NCBI GenBank assembly: GCA_018296165.2
Contig: JACKQL020000011.1
Coordinates: 558,001-622,000, forward strand
Origin: Termitomyces sp. T153
Taxonomy: Eukaryota; Basidiomycota; Agaricomycetes; Agaricales; Lyophyllaceae
Direction of reading: 5' to 3'
Length of the DNA stretch: 64,000 nt
Below, in pieces: positions 12,002 through 22,927 of this stretch. The notes beneath the pieces were generated by a model. That model searched no databases, was not told where the DNA came from, and saw only the letters and a program-made list of their open reading frames with translations. The translations under genes were made by a program, and so were the position numbers. Every line of letters begins with the position of its first letter. Positions within the stretch are counted from its first letter, which is position 1.

Positions 12002-12770
12002 CTTAACTCTGTTATCAACCAATATTTGAGGCTGTGCCACTTCTCTCTACTCACCACAATTATGTCCACAAGCCTAATCTGAATCCTTGCCCAAGGTTTA
12101 GTCAGAACATGGCCAGGATTAGACCTTAAGGAAGCCATAGCAGAGGACAGGAAGTTGGAAGCCCTTGCCAAATGGGGGGAGGATTGGAAGTTTGACACTG
12201 GTATTGTAAGTGGTCTTTGCTATCACCTGTGCCCTTCTGACTGTCAATGTCTCTCAGTCTGTGCCATTTGGGCAAGTATCCTTTGATTACTCCAGACATT
12301 TTTTCATGGCTTGCTGGGGCACAAGTTGGGGCACACTTGCCATTCCCCAAGAACAGACCATGTTGCACATTGCCTTCATATTCTCCACATCCCTCTTTGT
12401 CATTTCAGCACTTTTGCCCATGACTCTTATCACAATCAACCCCTCAGTCATGCAAGTGAGTTGATTACATTCATTCTTTCAATCATTCCAAGTGAGTTAT
12501 CAATATTTGCATGAACAGGAATATTTAACATATGCAGTGGCAGCATGCCAACTCCATCTACTGTTTTGATACCAACCTTTGTCAACATATCCATTGTTCT
12601 CACCACTTCTCTGGTCATGGTCACCCTCACTGCAACTTTTGAGCCACTTGTCTTGGTCCCTATAGGCATTTTTTCTTTTGCCTTGTCCCTGATTCTTTTC
12701 TACTTGATTTGCCCCCCTGAAAATCCTACTTCCTCCCCCAAAGGCAGCTCTGTTTGACCTTCATTTTCTT
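11990..12770 (-). pseudogene. Unidentified decayed coding sequence
   Basis: Ignoring stops at likely former CGA, CAG and TGG codons, one minus-strand frame stays protein-like over several hundred bases: TREVVRTMDMLTKVGIKTVD (about 12,620), NIDNSLGMIERMNVINSLA (about 12,500), then CSWGMASVPQLVPQQAMKKC (about 12,350). I do not recognise the family. It could be a second gene of the neighbouring transposon or a captured host fragment. Confidence 0.35.
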
Positions 12771-13460
12771 TCAATGCTGTTAATTTTCATTTTTTGTCCA
12801 TGTTTTTCTTGGTATTCTTAGTCTATTTTTTGTGTACATGTAGTATATTTTGAAGAGAGAATCTTACTATGATTGTATTACATTGTACAAAACAATATAA
12901 GCCAACAATGAAAAATATGATAAACTTGAAGTTTTTGAAAGCCTTCCAACAATCTGGAGGTAGGGAATGATCTGGAGGTAAGAACAATCTGTGGAAGTGT
13001 TGAAGGATCTGGATTCAATCACCTATTTTAGGTATCTACATTTGGAGGGAGCCTCAAGTTGTCAGTGAATCTGGAGGTTTGAGGAGAAACACCAATGATC
13101 ACTAGTCAGATTGCCATGAGATCAGAGGTAGTTTATTTTTAGATTGCTCTTGAGGAAGTCACCTCCACAGCCTATCACTGTCTGTCATAATAATGGGCCT
13201 CCAAGGCCCATTAATCAGCCCAATCAGTGCTGCCTTATGTGGGAAAATATGTTGAATTATTGCCAGTTAGAGGTTGTAGCAAGTTCGGGGCAAATTAGCT
13301 ATAGCAAAGAGAGGGTGATTGATGTGCCTAGCTAGCCATCAATGCTGTGATGATCAGGTGTCCTAGTACCTATAGATTTTTCATCTATTGGATTAGTCAT
13401 AATAATACTATCTGTATCCCCTCCACATAAGGATTATCTGTAATATTTTTAAATTGATTG
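12771..13460. other. Edge of the CpG-depleted zone, nothing recognised
   Basis: AT-rich, with several aatctggaggt-like words between about 12,945 and 13,080 but no clear tandem array. CpG begins to reappear near 13,280 and is frequent from about 13,480, marking the boundary to non-mutated DNA. Confidence 0.45.
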
Positions 13461-13467
13461 CAAGGGG

Positions 13468-14519
13468 ATGAGAACAAGAATGCGGAAGCTGGAAATGGGG
13501 TGTGGCGGAGACAAACGTAACATAGGGGACAAGGTTCCGGGCCTGACACACTCAAACCAAAGGGGGGAATCATACTCTATCCAATGGGCAGCACAACTGC
13601 ATGAGGATGGGATACTGCATACAAGAAATGACTCAAAATACATGATCAACTGTCTGGCAGAACACAAGAATAAGTGGAACGATAGGGGATGGTCAGGGGT
13701 GAAAAATGCACCCGGGATAAGGAGCTTGGAAAAATGAGGGGGGCCAACATTGTTCAAATGGGTGAAATGCCAGAGTGGAATAGAGGGATACGAGAAGGCT
13801 GAGGAATTAGCAAAACTCGGGACAAAAAAACTAAGAACTACCCAACCCAACAACATATACAGGGCTAGCAGGTAGGGAGTCAATTCCAAAGCAACCCAGT
13901 CCCTGCTATACAAGGGAGCAAGAATAAGAATCTGCAACAGAGGAACCAAACAGGAAAATGACAAGGGACAACCCGAGGAAGGTGAAAGAGTCTATCCAGA
14001 CCCGGACAGGGATGCCCCCCACTGACAAGAGGATATGGGGATCACTGTACAGACGGTCCTTTATGAGAACAACGAGGAAATTCCTGTGGATGACACTCCA
14101 TGATGCATTCAGGGTGGGGAAATACTGGAAGAAGGGGTATGCGGACAGAGCAAACTGCCGGGAGTAAGGTCGAAAAGTCAATGCAACATATCCTCACAAA
14201 TTGCGGAGCTTCAAGGCAACGAGATATTTGGATAGCGGTGGAATAATGATGGGCAAGACGCTATAATGACCCTGTACGCCCAAACATGGGTGCAATACTG
14301 GGGTGCAGAGCCACAGTGACAGAATCCTGGGAGGGGAGGGTACTGGGCAGCAAGTCTAGGCTCTACCAGTTTCTGGTGACGGAGGCAGCAACCACAATAT
14401 GGAGCTACGATGTAGGCGAGTAATGGGCGAGGAAAGAGCGATGGCAGCGCAAGCACTGGAGAGCTTGATAAGGAGTAAATGCAAGACTACGACTGGACTC
14501 CGTCCTCACCACAGAACAT
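13468..14519 (+). pseudogene. Fragment of an older retroelement: RNase H and RT-associated zinc region
   Basis: With stops and frame slips, the plus strand reads an RNase H-like block (LHTRNDSKYMINCLAEHKNK, near 13,612-13,680) and then a C-terminal block typical of non-LTR reverse transcriptases (MTLHDAFRVGKYWKKGYADR near 14,090-14,150, SMQHILTNCGASRQRDIW near 14,180-14,230). CpG is normal, unlike the DNA to its left. The frame then enters the 19-bp target duplication of LINE copy 2 and resumes at 21,066, so the LINE split this older element. The upstream RT domain is missing. Confidence 0.6.
14501..14519 (+). repeat. Target-site duplication (left copy) of LINE copy 2
   Basis: The 19-mer cgtcctcaccacagaacat here is identical to 21,047-21,065. 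It is followed directly by the T run that is the poly(A) tail of the minus-strand LINE. Confidence 0.95.
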
Positions 14520-14979
14520 TTTTTTTTTTTTATATCCATTATTACGTGCATGAGGCGCTTGGCGCCTATGCTGCACAGAACTATTGACGGGTACATACAT
14601 CTACGAGAACTACGGGATTCCTCACCCCCCCACATACGTGGAGAAAGAGTGGGCCGACGCTTCTGAACGTCGTTTAGGCCGCATTCCCCTGGTAGTCCCG
14701 AGTACAGAGGAGAATCGTTGTGTTGTGCCGGGTGGAGGAGCAAATGAGGACTCACGTGGGCGAGTGAGGATGAGGACGAGCAGGGGAGCCGTGGTCCCCA
14801 CTGGGTCAGCTAAGGAAGAGGTTAGTGATGGTGGGAGAGGGCCGAGTGCCATTAGTAGGTGGGAGTATGTTAGTATTAGTTTGTGTGTATGAAATTATAA
14901 AGTTTTAGAAGGCACAGCCGAGTGTGGGCGGTTTCGAACATCAGGGTAGAGGCTTTGGGCACGGAGCGCATTGACAATT

Positions 14980-17900
14980 TTAGCGAGAGCGTGTGGGCGG
15001 GAGTGCAGTCGGATGGAGGGGCGGTGGAGTGGAGGCGGATCGGGCGGCGGGGTCTATGCTGGACGGGAATCGCTTGGTAGCTTCCACGAATCTGAATAGG
15101 TGTTTGAGAGCAGCCGGGGATGAGAGCAGCAGGGAAATAGACTCAGCTTTACGTTTCAGTGGGCGGACCAAATGTATGTGCCGCTCATGTTTGTACTGCG
15201 GGCACTGGAACAGGAAGTGTGCAACCGTCTCGACTGTTATGCCCTGACAGTACGGGCAGGTTGGGGACTCTGATCTCCTGATGCAGAATAAGTGGTGGTT
15301 GAGCGGGAGGTGGCCCGTACGCAGCTGGGTGAGGAGGGCGGAGCGGCGTCGATTGAGGTCAGAGACGAGACGGAGGTAACTTCTAGAGGGGAGGGTATGG
15401 TCGAGGAGTCAGATGAACGGGGATCGCGTTGACTTTTTCCATCTCCTCTTCCATATGACTTGTGAGGCGACGAGGTCGGCTTGGCGGACGGCGGTGGTGC
15501 TGGTCGGTAAGGGTTTGGTGCGGAGGTATACTGGAAGGTCGTGTGGGGGGCTCGAGGAGCCCATGGCCGCTTCCTTGGCGAGTTCGTCTGCGCGTTCGTT
15601 CGGACCAAAGTCAAGGTGTCCAGGTGCCCAGTGGACCTGCAGCTTGATGACGCCCTGGGAACGCAAGTCCTTTTCTCTGCCCGTGCCTTGCACGGCACGA
15701 TGTTGGGTCGTGTGGATGAGACGGCCTTGCTTCCTGTGTAGGGCTTCGGCTGCAGAGTGGGCCTTGTCGAGCAGGTGGTGTGCGGGGTGAGGTCGCTGGT
15801 TCTTGAGGGCCTTGATGACTGCTTGACTGTCACTCCCCATGATTGTGGGGCCTCGTAGTTGCTGGTTGAGTGTTGAGAGTAGGTGTAGGCCAAGTGTGAA
15901 CCCAACCGCCTCCCCTTCATAGACCGTGTGCTCTGCAGCAGAGCCGAGGTGATACCTCAGAGAGGTAACCTCCTCGCCGTCTATGTACAGGACAGCCAAG
16001 GCTCCAATCCCCCCTTCGAAGCCCGACCCGTCGCAGTAGACCGAGGTCCTTGACTTGTCATGGGCCCTCTGGATGGCCATCAGGGCGGTCTCCTTTGATG
16101 GGGGGATGTGGAAGCTGAAGGCTGGTCGGTAGCTGGGGTGTCATCTTGTGGGTTCGATGGTCTCCATAGTTGACGGGTTGATGCCTGTGAAGTGGAATAA
16201 GTTGTGTAATGGTGAGCGGTGTCGCTTGACGTATTGTCGTGCAGCTGTTCTGACTGGTTTAAACAGGGGGTGGGAGGGAGGTAGCAATGCAAGGCGGACG
16301 GCCGCCCTTGTCAGTACTTTTCGGAAAAGAAGGTCAACAGGTAACAGGTTTGCATGCACTTCGGTTACATCACCTGCCGTGGTGCTGAGGGCACCTGTGA
16401 TGGTCTTGGCGGCCTTCCGTTGGGCTGATGAGAGCTTCCGAGTGGCCGCCACCGAGCCTGTTTTCCGCTGACCACCTGTGCCATCAGAGACACCAGTGTA
16501 CCAAACATCTGCGGCATATGTAAAGGCCGGCACCGCGACCGTGTTGTAAAGCTGCCGGACGCGGTGAGGGGGCATGCCTCCAGAGACTCTGGAGAGTCTA
16601 GACACTTGGTTTGTCCACCATACGGCGCTCGCCGTCACTCTCTGGATATGTGCCGACCAACGTAGTTTGGGGTCAAAGACCACCCCGAGGTATTTGTAAG
16701 TCTGGACAGTGTCGACCGTCTGCGTGGTGATTGAGCCGTCAGCATTCATACGGCGGAGCGTCAGGTCAGTGGGGGGGGGGGGTCATGGTGGGAGCAAGGA
16801 AAATTCATAAGAGCTAGTTTGGTTAGTTCAAAGGGGGAGTGGTGTTGGATGGACCAGTCGAACCCGCCTCTGGCGCATTCCATCATGTCAGCAATGATAG
16901 TGTGGGTCTCCGTCAGAGACTTGGCTACCGCTAGAAACATCACATCGTCGACAAAGCCAGACATGAGTTCTGACTTATTCACGATCAATGCAGTCCCTAT
17001 GAGGGGGGCATTGTAAAAGGCGTAATAGATCATCGACAAGGGGCAGCCTTGAGTGGTGCCGTTGGTGATGTCGATCCAGTCCGACGTGAAGTCGTCAAAC
17101 GTCAAACGAGTGCGTCTGTTGGAGAGCATACGCTCCGCCAGGCGGACATAGGCAGAGGGAACACTGCGTTCCTTCATATTGTGCAAGAGGCGGCTCGTGA
17201 CTGTGTTGGGGAAAGCCCCTTGGACGTCAAGGAAGAGGGCAGTCGCTACTTTACCTGTTCGCCATGCATCCTTGATCCTTGAGACCACCAGATGCATGGC
17301 GTCAGACGTGTTGCGTCCTGGTCGGCCGCTGAACTGCCCAGGAGGGAACATGCCATGTTTTTCTGCTAAGTGCAAAAGGTCAGCAGCAACCAAGGTGGAC
17401 AAGAGTTTTCCAATGGTATTGAGAAGACCAATGGGTCGGTATGCCTTTGCGACATTGTAGGCGGGTTTCCCTGGTTTGCGCAGGACGAGAGTCGTCGATT
17501 CCAGCCAGCTGGAATGGTAGACGTCCAGTTCAAAGACTGCTCTGAAAATGAAGTAAAAGTGGTCGAGGAGAGTCTCAGCGCAGTGCTTAAGAACAATGTT
17601 TGGAATACCGTCTGGGCCAGCCGCCTTGAGCGGTGGTAGTCCCCCAATAGCGGCAGCTATGCGGTCCTGGGTGAAGAAGGGGGAGTCTGGGAGCGGCAAG
17701 GGATAGGCAGTGTGGGGTATGGAGGGAGAAGCGGGAGGAGGAGGAAAGAAAGACTCAGCTAGAGCATCGGCCTTCTCTCCATTGGTGGATGCTGTGAGCT
17801 GGGCGCCGTTGACCTCAACCTTGAGATCTGGGACCCTGTCGCGAGCAAAGTCGGTTGGCTCGTTGACGACGTATTTGTTTGCCAGGTAAATCTGGCGCGC

Positions 17901-19061
17901 GTCAATGTTCTCCAGCCATTCCCTCCAATGTGTCTCTTTGGCCAGACGGATTGCGGAGTCCATCTCGTGTGCAAGGCGGGAGGCTTCAGCAATGGACGGG
18001 TGATGGGGGACGTCGCGATGCTTGAAAGCCTGGTTGCAGGCCCTGCGCCTCTGGGCCTTGAGCCATTTGAGGTCATCATTCCACCACCGTTTGGTGTGTG
18101 GGCAGGGTTTCCAGAGAGGGACAACGTCATCTCTGGCCACAATCTCCTGGATGATGGAAGAGAGGTCAGAGACTTTTTGGTCAAAGGCCTCAGCTGTGGT
18201 TAGGTGTACGGCGGGGGAGCGAGAGTTCAGCTGCTCCGTCAGAGCTTCGCTGAAGGCTGTCCAGTCCACGGCCCTAAAGTCCCTTGAGGGAGGTGCGGAG
18301 GACCGAGGTACTGGCAGTTCTATCTCAGTAATGATCGGGAGGTGGTCAGCAAGGGAGGGACGGAGAGAGGCATCTACGTCACAGAAAATAATAGGATCCA
18401 CATCCGAATGTGTTCTCCAGACATTGTCTGGACGAGTCCATCGGTTGGCAGAAGTCTGCAGTGTGGGTATACCTGGCGGCAGTGCCAACTCCATGTCATA
18501 ATCAGACAGGAGGTCAAGGAGAGGCTGGATGAAGTCTCGAGGGGTGAGGAGGTGGCGATTATCAACAGGCTCCCAGAGTGGGTGGTGGCGGTTGAAGTCG
18601 CCCAGCCATACCATATGATCCCCTGGAGAGGGGCGGGCAAGATGAAGGGAGGAGGACAGAAAGGAAGAAAGAGAGAATAACACCTCGTTGTGGGTGCAGT
18701 CGTTGTACACGTTGAAGAGAGATAGGTGTCCAAATTTGCCAGCGAATCGGACAGCCGTGATGTCTGTGGAGTGAATGGTCAGCTGGGTATATGTGTCTGT
18801 GGAGATGTTAGCGTTGATTAGGAGTATAGACCGCGTACGAGAGCTTCCATCCCGTCAGTGATCTGAGGGGTAGAGGACTCTCCAGTGTCTGTTTGCTTTT
18901 GTGTTGCCCACACGGTCAAGGAATGGCTCCTGAATGGCGAGCACATCCCAGTCCTCAGGGCGGGCCGCAGCCAGAACCTCCGCTTGCGCGGTGTCGGACT
19001 TGCGAGTGTTTTGCTGCCAGATGCGTAGTTTGCCGGGTGCTCTGGATGGACGGCAGTTCAT
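14980..19061 (-). pseudogene. LINE copy 2 ORF2: endonuclease, reverse transcriptase, RNase H
   Basis: The ATG at 19,061 overlaps the ORF1 stop (TAATG). Domains in order: AP-type endonuclease (LRIWQQNTRKSD at the start; MVWLGDFNRHHPLWEP near 18,610), RT (KAYRPIGLLNTIGKLLSTL near 17,440, NGTTQGCPLS near 17,050, catalytic FVDDVMFLAV near 16,940), connection (TYKYLGVVFDPKLRWSAHI near 16,680), RNase H (YCDGSG near 16,030, GEAVG near 15,910, GSDSQ near 15,830, HWAPGHLDFGPNERADELA near 15,610) and a CPYC-to-C zinc motif near 15,250. Interruptions: TGA near 18,860, 16,140 and 15,409, and a frameshift in a 12-C run at 16,771-16,782. Each could be recent decay; the homopolymer could be an assembly error. 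Confidence 0.88.
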
Positions 19062-20881
19062 TAATTCAACGGGGAGGAAGAGACTTCACCTCCGCTGTTC
19101 TTCGGGCCCCCCTGCTGGGATGTGAAACCGAAGTTGTCAAGGTTGCCCATGCGGCTTGGAGCCCTGGAGCTGGCCTGGGTTCGTTGCGTCGGGGGCTGAG
19201 GTCGGGTAGGCTCGGTCCGTGGTGGAGGAGGTTGCGACAGGGACTGCAATATAGGGAACAGCAGGGGCATTGCAAGGGGGCGAGTGAGCTCAGAGGCTGG
19301 CTTGGGAGCTTGCTTAGGCGGGGCCGTTATCCACGTCAGAGGGTTGTCCGTTGGGAAGTATGGCATGCAGTTTTCTGGGAACCTAGAATCCAGCTCGGCG
19401 CAGCGACGCAGGAATTCAGGGCAGCTGCGGTCCGTGCTCATATGGGCAGAATCTGGACCGCACGATACACACCTATATTTCACTGCTTTACACGTGCTTG
19501 CTGAGTGGTCCTTGTCGGTGCAGTTAGCGCAGCAGCCGTCCTCTTTGCATTCTTTGCGGATGTGGCCGTATTTGTGGCAGTTGCCGCATCGTATGGGCTC
19601 ACGGACGTCCTTTCGAATAGGGACTTGACGGCCCCCAATGAAGATTCATTTCTCGATCAAGGCGTTGGCTGTCACGGCGTCATTGCATACGATCTTGAGA
19701 GAGGCAACCGATTGCTTCGGGGATCGTAGATCCAGACGTTTGAGCCACAGTGCCAAAGAGATGGTGTTGGACTTCAGGCCGTTCTTGAGTTCGATCATGC
19801 GGAGGCAGTTGACGTTGTCAGGATTGAAGGATCCCTCGCACGGGACGAAGCGTGCGATGAGGTTGAAGGCCTTGTCAACTATACTTACCCCGTCCCCAAA
19901 GATGGCTGTGAAAAGGATCCATTCGGTAGTCATGTACTGATGGAATCTGGAAGCAGAGTCAGCTGTGTCGAATTTGGCAAGGTACGCACTGCCGCCTAGT
20001 GACTTCAGTCCTATTGCGTGAGTGCGTGGGGTGGTCACGTTGATTTCCCCGTCCTCAGTTTGACAGATAGTGGTGGCATTCTCATCCAGTCGTTTTAGGA
20101 TCTTGTTGAGGCTGTCCCGGAGTTTTGAGGATCCCGAGGCTGTGAAGTTGGTGGGTGGGTCGGTGTCGAGGGGGTCGAATTGAATGAGGACTGTTCGTGC
20201 ATCCTGGAGGGATCGTTGCTGAATGCGGGACACGTCTTCAGGTGATAGATCGTTCGTAGGCACGTTGCGGGTGATGGGTGCAGGGGCGGTGGTCTTGGGG
20301 GCGGTTTTGGCTATTGATGCCCAGGACGGGGCGGAGGCATCAACGGAGGTGGGAGGGGGGCTCGCGAGTTTGGACGCCAAAGCGCCCAGCGAGGAGGATA
20401 CCCCCTCAAGCGTCTCGGATGTAGCCTTGAGCGCGAGGGTCGACTCGGCGCGTTTGGCGTCATTGGCAGCGAGGAAATCGGCTGTGGAGCCGAGTTTCTC
20501 TACTAGACCCTCGATACGACCGAGGGCCTTCACCGCCACTGCGTCGGCCAGGGTGTCCGAGACGCAATCCGTGATATCAGCATCCAGAAGGAATGCTACT
20601 GCCAGCGCCGCATTCCTGAGCTCCGGGAGTTTGGATGTGAGTGCGGCGGTCGCGAGGATGTTCACGAGTTTGGTGCGGTCGTACGGGTCCGCGGCTAGTA
20701 TCCAGCTTCTCGATTCAAGCCACTTGCGGGCATCCTGCGCCGATTTGATCGGACCACTATCGACAGCCATCAGGGTCTTCAGGTCGGAATGGGTCGGAAG
20801 GGGGCGCGAGCGATCCGGGGTCCCACCTGGGCTGGGACCGCCGGGGGGGGGCCTGGACGATAACCTCGAGGTCGAAGTCAT
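19061..20881 (-). pseudogene. LINE copy 2 ORF1, gag-like RNA-binding protein with zinc knuckles
   Basis: ORF1 proteins of LINEs bind element RNA. The first 411 codons (20,881-19,646) are open and begin MTSTSRLSSRPPPGG, with an alpha-helical region rich in Ala and Leu. A single TGA near 19,646 interrupts the frame, which then continues open to 19,061 with three Cys/His knuckles: CGNCHKYGHIRKEC, CANCTDKDHSASTC and CVSCGPDSAHMSTDRSC. The tail is Pro-rich. The TGA corresponds to CAT in copy 1, which suggests an original CGN codon. The stop TAA shares its last A with the ORF2 ATG. Confidence 0.85.
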
Positions 20882-21046
20882 CGCGAGGCCGAGTGGAGGC
20901 GATAGGGGAGAGAGAGAGACAAGCTTAGGAAGTGCTCGGAGGCAGCTGGAGGCTGACGAGCACGGGAGAAAAAGGTATATACGCTAGCTACAACCTAAAA
21001 ACTACCAGGACCCCGGAAGGGATTGCGGTGGTTATAGATCAAGAAG

Positions 21047-21065
21047 CGTCCTCACCACAGAACAT
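21047..21065 (+). repeat. Target-site duplication (right copy) of LINE copy 2
   Basis: Perfect second copy of the 19-mer at 14,501-14,519. Confidence 0.95.
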
Positions 21066-21208
21066 CGCTTCGGCTGGAAGGCAGTAAAACGAAGAACAGT
21101 TGAAGAAACATGGAAGGACCCGCTGGAGAACGAAAGCGACTGTTGGTACAGGCAAGTTGAGGTTTTGGTGGGTATGTGCTACCCGAGTGGCCACCAATGG
21201 GGCCAGTA
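21066..21208 (+). pseudogene. C-terminal remainder of the retroelement split by LINE copy 2
   Basis: When the LINE and one duplication copy are set aside, the frame from 14,478 runs through the duplication (LDSVLTTEH) into FGWKAVKRRTVEETWKDPLE and on to VEVLVGMCY before the stop at 21,206-21,208. This matches the usual C-terminal layout of the basidiomycete retroelement family represented at 13,468-14,519. Confidence 0.55.
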
Positions 21209-21360
21209 GCGGCAGTCCCCACACTATTCCACACAAGGATTGTGCATAAAGCATTTCTCCCGGGTGGACGGGAGCAGGGGCACAGCTTGACACCCTAATG
21301 GGGGCTACGTTGTTTAGGCGCTGAACAAAAAAAGATCCATCAGTCTTTCATCACAACACC
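21209..21360. other. Upstream region of the SET-domain gene
   Basis: Short spacer between the broken retroelement and the SET gene start; presumably holds its promoter. No defined motif was recognised. Confidence 0.3.
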
Positions 21361-22790
21361 ATGTCGACAACCGCCAATGCTGTCTCGTTTAGAAACTGGC
21401 TTGCTGAACATGGTGGCGGGTTTCATCGACAAGCACAATTTGTGGAAGGTATATTATAATCATATGAGTGATGTCTTATACATACAGACAGGCTGATGCT
21501 TCAAGAAAGTGCCATCTGGTTTTTCTATCTTGGCCGTATCGGACCTTCCGGCAGATACAACTGTTGTCGAATGTCCTTTCGACTTGGCTATCACGGAGGA
21601 ACTGGCACAAAGATGCTTGCTTCAGATTCTCGACTTGAAAGAAGAAGTTGAGATCAGTGGATGGACTGAACGACAGTGGATCTCATTGTATCTCTGTTGT
21701 CATTGGATCTTTGAGAAATCAAGGTGCTCACCACGCATCTTATGTTCAGATCTCTTCACTTAAACGTTCTAAGCCATCTGCTACATTATGCGTACGTGAA
21801 GACTTTGCCATCCGCCTCAAAACTACGAACGCCACTTCACTTCACACGTTTGGAATTGGAGTTATTTCAGGGGACTAATCTATATGGAGCAGCTCTTGAT
21901 CGAGAAAGAGTATGGCGAGCTGAATGGAGTCAATGCAGAAATGCACTCTCCAAGGCAAATCCGGAATGGGGCAGCAAGTTCTCTTGGTCAGAAAACATTA
22001 CTTCGTTTTCTTGACTCTCATTTACTCTTGTGCAGGGAATACTACCTCACTGCGTCCACTTACCTGTCTTCTCGAGCTTTTCCTTCATCCCTCCTTTCTC
22101 CAGCCCCGTCACTTCTCTCCTCGCCTGACACAAAACCGGTGCTTTTACCTGGGATCGATGCCTTAAACCATGGCCGCAAACAGCCTGTCTCCTGGGTTGT
22201 TTCGTATGCAGACAGTGACGTTACGTCGAGAAAAAAACCAAAGATTTCCCTTGTTCTTCATAGTCCTTTTACGCAAGGCCAGGAGCTTCTCAATAATTAT
22301 GGAGCAAAGCCAAATTCAGAACTCATCCTCGGGTATGGCTTCGCGTTATCGCAAAACCCGGATGATACTATCGTTCTCAAAATAGGTGGAAGCAACGAAA
22401 GATGGGAAATCGGCCGTTCGGCACGTGGGGCCGAGGGACTATGGAACGAGATTCTTACATCTGTTCAACAAACCCCAGAGTTCTCAAGTTACGAAGATCA
22501 GCTGGATGCTGCAAGTGCAATGCTAGACATGTTGCAGGCGTTGGTTGACCGCCTACCGCCAGATCGTGATGATCGGCGAGTAAACATGCGTCCGGAGGTC
22601 GCAATCATGTTAGATTATTATGTCGAAGGTGAGTGTGTTACATCAAACGTACCAAAAATGCACCAGTGATCAACTTTTTAAAGGTCAACGGGACATATTA
22701 GAATCCTTGATGAATTTCGCCCATGAAAAAGCGCGCCTTGCAATTGACCAAGCGCGGGCTGAAGGGATAGAAATTGTTTTAGAGGATTGA
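21361..22790 (+). CDS. SET-domain lysine methyltransferase (SETD3/Rubisco-LSMT/Rkm type)
   Basis: Members of this class methylate lysines on ribosomal and other non-histone proteins using S-adenosylmethionine. Exons: a first exon from ATG 21,361 (SFRNWLAEHGGGFHRQAQFV), then about 21,506-21,723, 21,774-21,986, 22,036-22,628 and 22,684-22,790, about 400 residues. SET signatures are PSGFSILAVSDLPADTTVV near the N-terminus, LLPGIDALNHG (NH motif) and ELLNNYGAKPNSELILGYGF (the Asn-Tyr-Gly active-site block) in exon 4; an alpha-helical substrate-binding-like region ends IEIVLED. The exon 1-2 junction is unclear: the good donor at 21,449 does not give an open frame with any nearby AG, while a weak donor at 21,442 joined to 21,506 does. 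Convergent with the GH3 gene, 137 bp apart. Confidence 0.82.
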
Positions 22791-22927
22791 CCTGACTACT
22801 ACACCATGGCTCGGATCACTGTCATCTCATCCATACATCGCTGTACCTGAAACCAGTCCGGCATCTTACAACATTATGTAGGTCTAATTGGAAGTATCAG
22901 TTTCCATCTTTTTCAAAGAATTCTTCG

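Larger units (their letters stand above)
14520..21046 (-). mobile_element. Tad-like non-LTR retrotransposon (LINE), copy 2, nearly intact
   Basis: A 6.5-kb element with a 12-base poly(A) (T run 14,520-14,531), a 3' UTR (14,532-14,979), ORF2 (14,980-19,061), ORF1 (19,061-20,881) and a 5' UTR (20,882-21,046). A perfect 19-bp target-site duplication flanks it, as expected of target-primed reverse transcription by an AP-type endonuclease. It shares its order of domains with Tad1-like elements that carry RNase H. CpG content is normal, in contrast to the sister copy at 1,695-8,065. A few in-frame TGA codons and one homopolymer frameshift make this copy defective as sequenced. Confidence 0.93.

Noticed and set aside
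20223..20987. 254-residue plus-strand open frame
   Set aside because: Antisense shadow of the well-supported LINE ORF1.
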